From a virus: 64,000 nt of DNA. Positions 42,643-50,461 of this stretch are shown in pieces. The notes below the pieces were generated by a model. It was not told where the DNA came from, made no database searches, and saw only the letters and a list, made by a program, of their open reading frames with translations. The number at the start of each line of letters is the position of its first letter. The stretch's first letter is position 1. Both the position numbers and the translations under genes were made by a program. Location: the IMG/VR virus record IMGVR_UViG_3300018080_000139, positions 31,868-95,867 of that record; one strand, written 5' to 3'.

Positions 42643-43019
42643 CGACCACAGCGCAAGACTTGTCGAGCAACAAATTTTCAACGGCTTACGAGGTGGAGTT
42701 GTTCACGCTGTTGCTCGTACATTATGGCGAGTACACGCTCATACCCGAGCTAGTGCGTATCTTCGGGCCTCAGGGGGCCCTCGATTTCTGTGAGTGTTTC
42801 GCCGGCGTTACGATCGAAGTGCCGAAAGAAAACACGGTATTCCGGGCGGCCCGCGATGCCGTTGTTTTTTCTTGTATGGAGCAGGCGCATAACAAGGACT
42901 CCGAGGCGGAAAGGCTGGCGAGCTGGCTCGAGTACAGTGTTTCAGAAGTGCATGAAGTCTACGAGAAAGTCAAGAACCTGGAGAGAATCCAATGGGAAAA
43001 GGACGAAGACAAAGGGTAG
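42639..43019 (+). CDS. Hypothetical acidic helical protein
   Basis: 126 residues; GGGAGGAAGG before ATG 42639. Resembles a small helical regulator: STAYEVELFTLLLVHYGEYT, and a Cys-containing FCECFAG. It sits two genes ahead of the terminase and overlaps its neighbours by 4 and 28 bp, so translation is coupled through this stretch. No family recognised. Confidence 0.7.
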   Translation: MTTTAQDLSSNKFSTAYEVELFTLLLVHYGEYTLIPELVRIFGPQGALDFCECFAGVTIEVPKENTVFRAARDAVVFSCMEQAHNKDSEAERLASWLEYSVSEVHEVYEKVKNLERIQWEKDEDKG

Positions 43020-43447
43020 TCGGGCACACCCTGCTCGAAACGTCCTCGCGCTGGCTCGCTGGGGAGAGCAACGCACTCGAAACGTCCGCACCCCTGGTTG
43101 AGGACGTTTTGAAAGAGCGGGAGGTGCGAACGAACGTGGTTAGGGCCTTATTTTCCATTCACCAAACGCAGAGGCTCGCCAGGCTCCTAAAATTTACCAG
43201 CATCGTAGAAAATCGCCTCTTTTCCGAAGAAAGTCTAAACTCGTTGGAACCTAAAGACCTTCTCCGCGCGCTGCAGCTCCTTCACTCGTCGGTGGCCGAA
43301 GCAAAAGAATTCGTCTACGACGATCCCCCGGCCGTGGCGGATCCGTCCGAGGCGATGAGAAGAAAAGAGGCTACCGGGAAAGTGTCCCTCTCCCCGGCCG
43401 AGAGGGAACGGATTTACAAGGTTTTTCAGCCTTTCTTGAGGGGGTAG
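42992..43447 (+). CDS. Putative terminase small subunit
   Basis: 151 residues; ATG 42992 within the previous gene. The product is basic at the N-terminus (MGKGRRQRVVGHTLLE), helical in the middle, and ends 2 bp before the large terminase start. Small terminases occupy exactly this position. The call rests on gene order, size and helicity, with no diagnostic motif. Confidence 0.55.
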   Translation: MGKGRRQRVVGHTLLETSSRWLAGESNALETSAPLVEDVLKEREVRTNVVRALFSIHQTQRLARLLKFTSIVENRLFSEESLNSLEPKDLLRALQLLHSSVAEAKEFVYDDPPAVADPSEAMRRKEATGKVSLSPAERERIYKVFQPFLRG

Positions 43448-43449
43448 GG

Positions 43450-45429
43450 TTGATCGACACAAGCATTCTCGCCGGGCTGAACGCGAACGAGCGCGCGGCC
43501 GCCTCTCTTATACTACAAGAAATGAGAGGCTCCGGGACATCACGAACGCTGCAAGAAATTGCAAATGTCGATTACGCACGAATCCCGGTAGGCCCGCGGG
43601 AGTTTTTCACGTCGGACTATTTCATGGGGACGGAAGCCCGAAAGAGATTGTACCCGACCTGGCTTGAGGAGTTGTCCTACGTTTGCGACCCCAAAAACGG
43701 CATAACGGAGTGGATTATAACGGGGCCCATCGGTGGCGGCAAAACGGCCGCCGCGTCAATGGCCGTATACTATAAGGCCTACGTTTTGTCCTGCCTCCAA
43801 AATCCTCAGGACTACTATGGCTTAATGCCCGGGCACCGGATTGTATTCGGATTGTTCACGATTTTTAAATATAAAGTTCGGACGACGTCATTCCACTACC
43901 TTAACGCCTTAATCGAAGGGTCTCCCTACTTCCGGGAGCATTTCCCGAAGAACCCCAAGCTCACGGCGGCGATCGAATTTCCATCAAATGTGGGCGTGGT
44001 CGCCGGGTCGAAAGAAGCCCATCAACTCTCGGAAAATATCTATGTCTTCGTGATCGACGAAGCGAATTTCATGCTGACAAAGGATTCCGCTGAGGAGGAG
44101 GGGCAAGCTTATGAACTGTACTCGTCCGGACTTCTCCGCATGAAAAGCCGATTCCTGGGGCCCCGTGGAATAATGCCCTGGCTTATGGTTGTGGTCTCCT
44201 CAAAAAAACGTGAATCAGACTTTACAGCGCGACGAATCAAACAGGCAAAGGGGAACCCCAGGACGCACGTCAGCAACTTTCCAATCTGGAAGCTCAAGCC
44301 GGCCGGCACGTTCCCTAGCGGTAAATTTTTCTCGGTGCAGGTGGGGGATTGCTTCAAAAAGTCGAAAGTTCTTGGCGACGGGGAGAAAGCCGAGGAGGGG
44401 ACGCGCGAAATCTCCGTCCCTGTAGAATACCGGGAAGAGTTCGAGATGAACCTTGAAAAGTCGCTTGCAGACATTGCTGGCGAGGTCTTGACAGGCGAAA
44501 ACCCGCTAATCACGAGGCCAGAACGAATAATGGACTGTCTTGACAACTCACGCGCGCACCCCTGCAAAGTCGACGTCGTGGAAAGCGACTTTCGCGATGT
44601 AGTCGATCCAGGAGACATAATTTTACCTCAGTTTATCGTCCGCGTCCGCCAATCCCGTCGCGAGCCGCGCGTAAATCCAGGGATTGCGCGCTATATGCAT
44701 GTAGACATCGGGCTTACAGGTGATTCGGCCGGCGTCGCGATCGGGCACCCGGCCGGCATCGTCCAGGTGCCGACACTTTTGCAGTCTGGGGAGAAGGGGT
44801 TTCGCGAGGAGGCCTTAGTTTACATCGACTTCATGCTTCGCGTCGTGCCCAGCGAAGAAATCGACATCTCGTTTTTGCGCGATTTGGCCGTTTATTTTCG
44901 CGACCGCTTAGGATATGTCTTCGCCGCTGTAACCTATGATGGCTTCCAGTCTCGAGGGTCCCTGCAGGAACTTCGGCGGCTGAACTTCGACGTCGACCTG
45001 CTCTCTGTCGACACAAACCAGGATATTTACGCTAGGCTGCAGAGAGCCGTGCTCGAACGCCGCGTCTCGTACTATTTTTACGAGCCGTTTTTCGAGGAGC
45101 TTCGCGCCCTCGAAGTGGTTCGACGGAAGATGACGTCCGGAGCCGTCCGCGTCCGGGTCGACCATCCCCGAAAAAACAAGGACGGGACTCCGGGACGGAA
45201 GGACGTTTGCGACGCCGTAGCAGCCGTGGTGTACCAATGCTCTTGCGGAATTGTTTCGGCGCACGAGCCTCCGGGGGGAGTCGAAATCCGGACGGCCGAA
45301 AGCTGGTCGGGGTATGGGAAGGTGAAAGAGGACCTCGAGGATTTCTCGTGGGTTATCCCCGACAGCAGCCCAGAATCAAAAGCCTATATAAAAAACGTGA
45401 TCGAGGCCGAAAGGAGTAAACTACGATGA
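43450..45429 (+). CDS. Terminase large subunit
   Basis: 659 residues from TTG 43450 (GAGGGGGTAGGG upstream). ATPase: Walker A GPIGGGKT near residue 92, Walker B VFVIDEANF near 199. Nuclease: the acidic residues appear in HVDIGLTGDSAG (near 417), TYDGFQSRGS (near 496) and GRKDVCDAVAAV (near 582), the RNase H-like arrangement of TerL. It powers DNA packaging through the portal and cuts the concatemer. It overlaps the portal gene by 4 bp. Confidence 0.95.
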   Translation: MIDTSILAGLNANERAAASLILQEMRGSGTSRTLQEIANVDYARIPVGPREFFTSDYFMGTEARKRLYPTWLEELSYVCDPKNGITEWIITGPIGGGKTAAASMAVYYKAYVLSCLQNPQDYYGLMPGHRIVFGLFTIFKYKVRTTSFHYLNALIEGSPYFREHFPKNPKLTAAIEFPSNVGVVAGSKEAHQLSENIYVFVIDEANFMLTKDSAEEEGQAYELYSSGLLRMKSRFLGPRGIMPWLMVVVSSKKRESDFTARRIKQAKGNPRTHVSNFPIWKLKPAGTFPSGKFFSVQVGDCFKKSKVLGDGEKAEEGTREISVPVEYREEFEMNLEKSLADIAGEVLTGENPLITRPERIMDCLDNSRAHPCKVDVVESDFRDVVDPGDIILPQFIVRVRQSRREPRVNPGIARYMHVDIGLTGDSAGVAIGHPAGIVQVPTLLQSGEKGFREEALVYIDFMLRVVPSEEIDISFLRDLAVYFRDRLGYVFAAVTYDGFQSRGSLQELRRLNFDVDLLSVDTNQDIYARLQRAVLERRVSYYFYEPFFEELRALEVVRRKMTSGAVRVRVDHPRKNKDGTPGRKDVCDAVAAVVYQCSCGIVSAHEPPGGVEIRTAESWSGYGKVKEDLEDFSWVIPDSSPESKAYIKNVIEAERSKLR

Positions 45430-47114
45430 GCTTTTCGAAACGGCTTGCGGCAAGCCTCCGCTCTTTGGTGGGCGCCGGAAGAAGTCACCCCATCCAAAAC
45501 CAGCCCGAGCAATTTATGCAGCAACAGTGGATGGACGGAGTTCTGGGCTGGTACGGCCGGCACACGACACTACAACGGGACCGCCGGAGCGCTTACTACG
45601 ATTTCGAGCAGATCGGGGATTTCGTGTTGGGCGCGAGCGCCCTGGACATGTACACTGAGGACGCTTTTCCCTACGACCATCAAAAAAATGCCACTATCTG
45701 GGTGTCGTCCCAGAATCCAAAAGTGTCGGCGGAACTCAACAAGCTTATGAACCGAATCGACGTCAACACTCTCGTCCCCTCCATGGCCTACACTACGGCC
45801 CTGTACGGGGACGAATTCTCGTACCTACTTTTTTCAGACAGGGGGATAGAGGCCGTCCGCCAAATATTTCCGTACCTGCTGACGCGGATCGAGGACCAGT
45901 ACGGCCGGCTCCGGGGATTTACCCCCGGCATCCACGATTTCGTGGACGGTCGAGACCCGGAGCCAAATCCCATATCGCAGCCTTACGAAGTGATACACAC
46001 CAGGCTCCCCTCAGCCTTCATGCGCCACACCGGACACGGACTGTCGATGCTGAATCCAGTGAGGTACATCTGGAGACAGCTAAAAATCATGCTCGACGGG
46101 CTTGTCCTTTACAGGTGGACAAAGGGGGTGGACAGAACCGTGTACTATGTCGACACCGGCACGAACCCCCCCGAAAAACAGATGGAAATTGTTCATCGGT
46201 GGCGTCAGCAGATAAAAAAGCGAAGCCTTTTCGATCCAGCGCAAGACACCTACAAGCAGGAGTGGTATCCCGAGCAACTCGTGGACGACATCTTTTGGCC
46301 GCTTCCGAAAGGGTCGAATTCTCGGGTGGAAAAGCTTGGGGGGTCAGCGAACGTGACGGAGGTGGCCGACGTACAGTACTACACAAATCTTTTCTTTGCT
46401 GGCCTTCGAATCCCGAAAGCCCACATGGGGTTTGAGGGGGAGATCATGGCGCGCGAAGTCCTCCCGTACCAGAGTATTCGGTATGCGAATGTGGCTTACC
46501 GGCTGCAAAGAGCCGTCCTGTCCTCTCTCGCGCGAATGTTCCAAATCCACCTGCTCGTTATCGGGATAGACTCCAGGAAAAAAGAAAACGCCTTCATCGT
46601 CCATGCGCCCACGATTTCCCACCTCTACGACGTGGCACAAAACGAACTACTCACGGCAAAAATGGAGCTTCTTCAGAAACTCATCGAATTCGGCGACACC
46701 CTGACGCTCGACCGAAGCGTATGGCTTCGCTACCTCTTGCAAAACTACCTGGACATCGACGAAAACATGGTACAAGCCCTCTTGCCGGCGTCGTCCCTCG
46801 ATCAAGGAGAATTCACCGACAGCGAGGATCTGGACCGGATGCGCCCGCAGGACCGAGACGCTGTCCACAAGGCGTTCATGGACTCGCCGACCGCGCAAGG
46901 CAAGCTTCGCACGCTCCGCGAGATGCAAAAATTCTTCTCCCCGTCCTACGGTTCGGCCGACCTCCCCCACGCCGAGGAGTACGACAAGATAACGCGCGCG
47001 GTCAAGGGCTCGAGCGATTTCCGGACGTCGCTGATGGAAGTGATCGACGACAACCGGGAGCGAGTGAACGAATCCGAAGAGCGAGCGGCGAAAAGGGGAG
47101 AGAAACCAGCATGA
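45426..47114 (+). CDS. Portal protein (T4 gp20-like)
   Basis: 562 residues, start overlapping the TerL stop. Features of gp20-type portals: the N-terminal domain around RRSAYYDFEQIGDFVLGASA, the middle PYEVIHTRLPSAFMRHTGHG, and a stem/crown region VLPYQSIRYANVAYRLQRAV. The portal forms the dodecameric DNA channel. A 12-bp inverted repeat and a tiny ORF follow immediately. Confidence 0.92.
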   Translation: MSFSKRLAASLRSLVGAGRSHPIQNQPEQFMQQQWMDGVLGWYGRHTTLQRDRRSAYYDFEQIGDFVLGASALDMYTEDAFPYDHQKNATIWVSSQNPKVSAELNKLMNRIDVNTLVPSMAYTTALYGDEFSYLLFSDRGIEAVRQIFPYLLTRIEDQYGRLRGFTPGIHDFVDGRDPEPNPISQPYEVIHTRLPSAFMRHTGHGLSMLNPVRYIWRQLKIMLDGLVLYRWTKGVDRTVYYVDTGTNPPEKQMEIVHRWRQQIKKRSLFDPAQDTYKQEWYPEQLVDDIFWPLPKGSNSRVEKLGGSANVTEVADVQYYTNLFFAGLRIPKAHMGFEGEIMAREVLPYQSIRYANVAYRLQRAVLSSLARMFQIHLLVIGIDSRKKENAFIVHAPTISHLYDVAQNELLTAKMELLQKLIEFGDTLTLDRSVWLRYLLQNYLDIDENMVQALLPASSLDQGEFTDSEDLDRMRPQDRDAVHKAFMDSPTAQGKLRTLREMQKFFSPSYGSADLPHAEEYDKITRAVKGSSDFRTSLMEVIDDNRERVNESEERAAKRGEKPA

Positions 47115-47167
47115 ACGATTTGAGTATGCTTACCCCGCAGAAGCCGGGTGGGCCGTCTGCGGGGTAA
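47111..47167 (+). CDS. 18-residue micro-ORF inside a hairpin after the portal gene
   Basis: ATG 47111 overlaps the portal stop (ATGA) and has GGGGAGAG eight bases upstream; it encodes MNDLSMLTPQKPGGPSAG then TAA. The DNA from TTACCCCGCAGA (47130-47141) to TCTGCGGGGTAA (47156-47167) is a perfect 12-bp inverted repeat with a 14-base loop, and the stop codon is its last three bases. It may be a regulatory uORF or a transcript end structure rather than a protein gene. Confidence 0.4.
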   Translation: MNDLSMLTPQKPGGPSAG

Positions 47168-47186
47168 GCCTGGAGGAACTTTTCGG

Positions 47187-47639
47187 ATGAACCCAGTAAA
47201 CATAGAAATTCGCATTCTGTCCCGCCAGCCGATCGTGGACACGACGAGCGGACAAACTCTCGTCCCGGCGGGGACGTGTGGAATCGTCACAGCCTACGAG
47301 ATCGACGCCGGGGACCCGGCATACATCCCGGTCCGTGGGGTGCCCGACAAGAGACTGACAAGGCGTATCAAGCTTTGGGTTACTTTTTCCGGTTTCGGGA
47401 GCTTTTGCGTGATGTACCCCGAGCATGTGGATTTTCAGGGGAAAGAGGACCTACTGAAACTCCTCCTGGTAGGACAAGAAATTGTCCAGGTTTCTGGACT
47501 CACGCCAGCCCCCCGTTTTCAGCAGGTTGTAGCCTACGAGCCGTTCGCCGTGACCCTGCACACGGCGGAAGTCAAAATCACATTCGGGGTAGACAATACA
47601 AGTGGGCTCCTGGACATCGAAATAGAGGCCTGCGAGTGA
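47187..47639 (+). CDS. Hypothetical protein ending the late operon
   Basis: 150 residues; ATG 47187 behind TGGAGGAAC. Compact alpha/beta with a single central Cys (FCVMYPEHVDFQGKEDLLKL) and beta strands around VTLHTAEVKITFGVDNTSGL. Last gene before the strong terminator at 47694. Possibly a head-completion or packaging accessory. No family recognised. Confidence 0.72.
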   Translation: MNPVNIEIRILSRQPIVDTTSGQTLVPAGTCGIVTAYEIDAGDPAYIPVRGVPDKRLTRRIKLWVTFSGFGSFCVMYPEHVDFQGKEDLLKLLLVGQEIVQVSGLTPAPRFQQVVAYEPFAVTLHTAEVKITFGVDNTSGLLDIEIEACE

Positions 47640-47693
47640 CTTTGTTTGTTGCCTGTACTGCCTAAGCAGTGTGTTTGTTCGACAAGATGGTCG

Positions 47694-47723
47694 ACGGCCC
47701 CGCTTGTGGGGCCGTCTTTTTTT
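47694..47723 (+). terminator. Rho-independent terminator of the late operon
   Basis: ACGGCCCC (47694-47701) pairs with GGGGCCGT (47708-47715) around a GCTTGT loop, followed by CTTTTTTT. This ends the long + transcript. The GroES-like gene begins only 13 bp later, so its expression must rely on readthrough or a promoter not visible here. Confidence 0.9.
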
Positions 47724-47736
47724 CGAGGGAAGTCTG

Positions 47737-48156
47737 ATGGAAAATGCTGGATTTACCAGGTCTGACGAGGAGAGTTTGCGGCTTACCGCAATTTCAAAAC
47801 TACCTCGCCACGATCCCGATTTCGACATGGCGAAGGTCCTTGCCGACAACCGAGAGGTATTGAGCACGGTTCGCCCTCTTGGGTCACGCCTGCTCGTTGT
47901 TGAAGACTTACGCCCCCGGAACCCGGGGAAGGTGATCCCGATAAAGCGTAAATATTTCCAGCTCAAGGGGGAGATCGTCGCCGTCGGCCCGGACGTCGAG
48001 AGCGCGCGGCTTCGCCCTGGCGCGCATATTCTCTTTGGGCTTTACAATGGGCAAAAAGTTTCCCTCGGACAGGGAGGAAGGGGCCTCCACACATGGTTTG
48101 TGAGCGAAAAACGTGTGCTGGGGGTGGTGGATCCCTCGGCGCGCTTGAGCGAATGA
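47737..48156 (+). CDS. GroES-like co-chaperonin (gp31-type)
   Basis: 139 residues from ATG 47737 with GAGGGAAG. After a 45-residue N-terminal arm, the core follows GroES: VRPLGSRLLVVEDLRP (beginning strand), a mobile-loop segment around NPGKVIPIKRKY, then GEIVAVGPDVESARLRPGAH, ILFGLYNGQKVSL and a terminal VLGVVDPSARL. Phage gp31 works with host GroEL to fold the capsid protein, a likely role here given the gp23-like capsid. Identity with host GroES is limited, so it looks like a phage lineage, not a recent host capture. Overlaps the next start. Confidence 0.85.
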   Translation: MENAGFTRSDEESLRLTAISKLPRHDPDFDMAKVLADNREVLSTVRPLGSRLLVVEDLRPRNPGKVIPIKRKYFQLKGEIVAVGPDVESARLRPGAHILFGLYNGQKVSLGQGGRGLHTWFVSEKRVLGVVDPSARLSE

Positions 48157-48473
48157 CTCTCGGTCGGTGGCTCGAAAACGGGCTCACGCCGACCTATCGG
48201 CTCAACCGCTTGGTATACGTGCGCGTATTGGTAGAGTTTTCCAATTTGCCCGGGCTTCCGGTAAAAATCGCCGTTCGCGTTCGCGATCGACAGGCGATCG
48301 TATACCGGCCTTTCGGGCTTTTCGACTGCATGATTATGCGCGTGGCAGTGGAAAGACGCCTGCTCGACGCGATCGAAAAGGCCCTCCCTCCAAGAGGGAT
48401 TTCGGCGAAAGCGCCGTACCACATAAAGGCCTTCTCATTGCCCTTTTTCGTCGTCCCCATCTCTGTCAATTAG
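48153..48473 (+). CDS. Hypothetical protein, end of + block
   Basis: 106 residues; ATG 48153 overlaps the GroES-like stop (ATGA). Alpha/beta, with a basic strand-rich centre (LPVKIAVRVRDRQAIVYRPF) and one Cys. Its last 8 bp overlap the 3' end of the convergent gene on the opposite strand. No family recognised. Confidence 0.65.
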   Translation: MTLGRWLENGLTPTYRLNRLVYVRVLVEFSNLPGLPVKIAVRVRDRQAIVYRPFGLFDCMIMRVAVERRLLDAIEKALPPRGISAKAPYHIKAFSLPFFVVPISVN

Positions 48474-48873
48474 CGGATAGGTGATCTATCACCTGGCGAT
48501 AGCCCTTCTTGAGCTTCGCCAGGTCCTTCTCGTGCTGCGCGAGCTGCTCACGCAGCCTATCCCTATCCTCCATTTCTCGATCGCTGGTTTCTTCCCCAGT
48601 GCCAGTGCTTAATGCATAGATGTCGGCAAGTATATTGACGACACGCTCTAGACTCTCGATACGTTCTAGCACTAAGCTAAGCGCTTTCACGGCCGTCGCC
48701 CAGTTTTTTTCTTGCTCGAGCATAGCTTCGGCGAAACGGTCCACATCTACGAGGGCGACGCGCGGAGTCCCCGATACTTTTCCGCATCGCGAGCAAATTT
48801 GCACTCCCGCCGATTCGTACAAGTGTGAATGCCCCCGAAAGAGGCAGAAGACTTTTTTCAGTATCTTCTTCAT
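48466..48873 (-). CDS. Zinc-ribbon coiled-coil protein
   Basis: 135 residues; GGGAG precedes ATG 48873. The N-terminal 35 residues hold a Cys/His cluster (CLFRGHSHLYESAGVQICSR then C-G) that could bind one zinc. The rest is an acidic-basic coiled coil (LREQLAQHEKDLAKLKKGYR). Last gene of the - strand block, convergent with the gene at 48153. A short dyad AGGTGAT-CT-ATCACCT lies in its 3' coding end. Confidence 0.72.
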   Translation of the reverse strand: MKKILKKVFCLFRGHSHLYESAGVQICSRCGKVSGTPRVALVDVDRFAEAMLEQEKNWATAVKALSLVLERIESLERVVNILADIYALSTGTGEETSDREMEDRDRLREQLAQHEKDLAKLKKGYRQVIDHLSAN

Positions 48874-48962
48874 GAGAGATCTCCCAATTTGGACTTAAGG
48901 GTCGAAAGAAAGTCGGCGTGCCTCCTCTCTCTGGCAACTTTGTCTGCGAGGGGCGTCGCCAT
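48870..48962 (-). CDS. 30-residue helical peptide gene
   Basis: ATG 48962 to TGA 48870 encodes MATPLADKVARERRHADFLS plus ten more residues. Its stop overlaps the next start (ATGA), a sign of coupled translation. The ribosome-binding site is weak. The helical, charged sequence reads as protein. Listed because the overlap is exact, but small size keeps confidence moderate. Confidence 0.45.
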   Translation of the reverse strand: MATPLADKVARERRHADFLSTLKSKLGDLS

Positions 48963-49028
48963 TATTTCCGTGCTGGCCTTACATGCCGGGATATAGCCCC
49001 GGTGCCGGGCCGAAACCCGGCGCGGTTG

Positions 49029-49403
49029 TTAGTCTTCGTTTCCCCAATATTCCTCAATCCACAGGCACCCCCTCTCTCGTGCCGCAGGAGTGAGGAGCGG
49101 CAGTTTTTCGAATAGCCCTTTCGCGTCACAGTCCAGGATATAATCACGAATCTCCTCCGCTGCGTTTCCCCAGTTCGCGTTATTACAGAACAAGTGCCGC
49201 AAACTCCAGCAATCCACGCAAATTTTCATTGCGAAGAAATCGCCCTCGAACTTTCCAGCGAGCCTGGAGTACGACTCTCCTATACCAATCACTCTATAGC
49301 ACTCATCGCATTTGTGCTGCCGGACGGCCCGGTTTACCTGCTTTTCGCTGTAAAAATCGCAGGTTCCGTCGTAATCGACATACACACATGAACAACTACT
49401 CAT
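49029..49403 (-). CDS. Cys-rich zinc-binding protein
   Basis: 124 residues from ATG 49403 with GAGGGGGGTGG upstream. Cysteines appear as CDEC (about residue 38) and CVDC (about 69), flanked by additional Cys at the N-terminus (MSSCSCVYVDYDGTCDFYSE), consistent with one or two zinc sites. Ends near a GC hairpin pair (GCCGGG...CCCGGC) at 48985-49020. Unknown function, part of a series of small Cys proteins. Confidence 0.75.
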   Translation of the reverse strand: MSSCSCVYVDYDGTCDFYSEKQVNRAVRQHKCDECYRVIGIGESYSRLAGKFEGDFFAMKICVDCWSLRHLFCNNANWGNAAEEIRDYILDCDAKGLFEKLPLLTPAARERGCLWIEEYWGNED

Positions 49404-49416
49404 GATCCACCCCCCT

Positions 49417-49731
49417 CTATGCCCGGAGCACCGTTTCCGAGTAGAAACACATTCTAGCAATCCTGAGAATTTGCACCGACGCAAACAGGCTGCACGGAAA
49501 ATTCTCGCGAAATTCCCTGGACGCAGAGGCCAGGTAGACGTGTTTCTCCAGGCACTCGCCCGCATACTGTACTTTGTTCTCGCCTATTTGCTTGGCGAGA
49601 ATAAACCCGACCTCCGTAAGCATGCCGGGACCTACCCGCTCGACCCGGCACCGTGCGACGAAGTCAGGCCATTCCATGCCCCAGAACGAGGCCGCGAGCG
49701 TTTCCGCCCGCTCGTGTGTCGTCGTAATCAT
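49417..49731 (-). CDS. Small hypothetical protein
   Basis: 104 residues from ATG 49731. The upstream sequence CGGGAGGTGTGACATG is nearly identical to that of the adjacent gene (CGGGAGGTGTAACATG), suggesting duplicated translation-start leaders. The product is helical with scattered Cys. No family recognised. Confidence 0.68.
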   Translation of the reverse strand: MITTTHERAETLAASFWGMEWPDFVARCRVERVGPGMLTEVGFILAKQIGENKVQYAGECLEKHVYLASASREFRENFPCSLFASVQILRIARMCFYSETVLRA

Positions 49732-49732
49732 G

Positions 49733-49909
49733 TCACACCTCCCGAGGCTCGTAGATAAAACATGGCTTCCCTTTTTCCACCGAAAACACCTCAGACAGCA
49801 CACACGCGCAATCCAAATGCGGAAAGCGAAAATTCTTACACCCGGAATCGCAAACCTGGGGTTTCTTGCCTTCTAGGGCGTCCATAATTTCGCATCGAAA
49901 ATCTGCCAT
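49733..49909 (-). CDS. Cys-rich mini protein
   Basis: 58 residues from ATG 49909 (GGGAGGTGTAAC upstream). Six cysteines, including CDSGC and CAC (FRCEIMD ... VCDSGCKNFRFPHLDCACVL), a density typical of a metal-binding or disulfide mini-protein. It lies one base ahead of the next gene. No known family. Confidence 0.68.
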   Translation of the reverse strand: MADFRCEIMDALEGKKPQVCDSGCKNFRFPHLDCACVLSEVFSVEKGKPCFIYEPREV

Positions 49910-49968
49910 GTTACACCTCCCGGGGCCTTTCAGCTTTTGTTTGCCTGTCCATCGTCTAACCCTCCTCA

Positions 49969-50184
49969 CTACAAATACTCTGGCGCTCGGTCGCTTTTGA
50001 ACCACTGTGGCCTTCTTGCATCATCGGTCCTTGCTTCCCGCGTGGTTTTTTCTGTCGTTTCGCAGCATTTTTCACAATGGAATTGGTCTACCTGCCTCCA
50101 ATAGTAAAGGTATCGCCCCTCTTGTTGTCCATCGTAAAAAGTGTTGTAGTGTACCCATTTGTGATTGCACTTTTTTTCTACCAT
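49969..50184 (-). CDS. Cys-rich mini protein
   Basis: 71 residues from ATG 50184 with GAGGAGG six bases upstream (an in-frame ATG at 50190 falls on the ribosome-binding site). Contains CNHKWVHY and CEKCC, a plausible zinc site; Tyr/Trp-rich middle. Part of the small Cys protein run. Confidence 0.62.
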   Translation of the reverse strand: MVEKKCNHKWVHYNTFYDGQQEGRYLYYWRQVDQFHCEKCCETTEKTTREARTDDARRPQWFKSDRAPEYL

Positions 50185-50317
50185 CTTCATCCTCCTCGCA
50201 AAATTCCCACTGCGTTTCCGGCCCGCCACAGCATTTCGAGTGGCCTTCTCGTGGTCTAAAAAGTCGTTTTGCCACTCGAACGCGCTGGTGGGTTCTCTTT
50301 TTTGTCCAAACTGCTGC

Positions 50318-50461
50318 CTAGAAAGGAGGAATGTTGTCGTATTTTTTCTCGAGATCCACCAGGCGGGCCTCGAGGAACGTGATTTTAGCAAGGGCCTCAT
50401 CGAGACGGCAAGAGAATTCCTCGAGGAGGGATACTATTTCTGTCAACAGTTCTTCACTCAT
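50318..50461 (-). CDS. 47-residue coiled-coil protein
   Basis: ATG 50461 overlaps the helicase stop (ATGA), with TGGAGG eight bases before. It encodes a leucine-zipper-like helix (LLEEFSCRLDEALAKITFLE, ARLVDLEKKYD) and ends at TAG 50318. The overlap and good ribosome-binding site support a real gene missed by length filters. It may dimerise or associate with the helicase. Confidence 0.72.
   Translation of the reverse strand: MSEELLTEIVSLLEEFSCRLDEALAKITFLEARLVDLEKKYDNIPPF

Noticed and set aside
9369-47639. A type VI secretion system or tailocin rather than a phage
   Set aside because: Terminase, portal, capsid, prohead protease and replication genes are all present, so this is a DNA-packaging phage.
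50072-50275. 67-codon - strand frame with CCGGPETQ and further Cys
   Set aside because: Overlaps by more than 100 bp a better-supported gene (ATG 50184 with strong ribosome-binding site).
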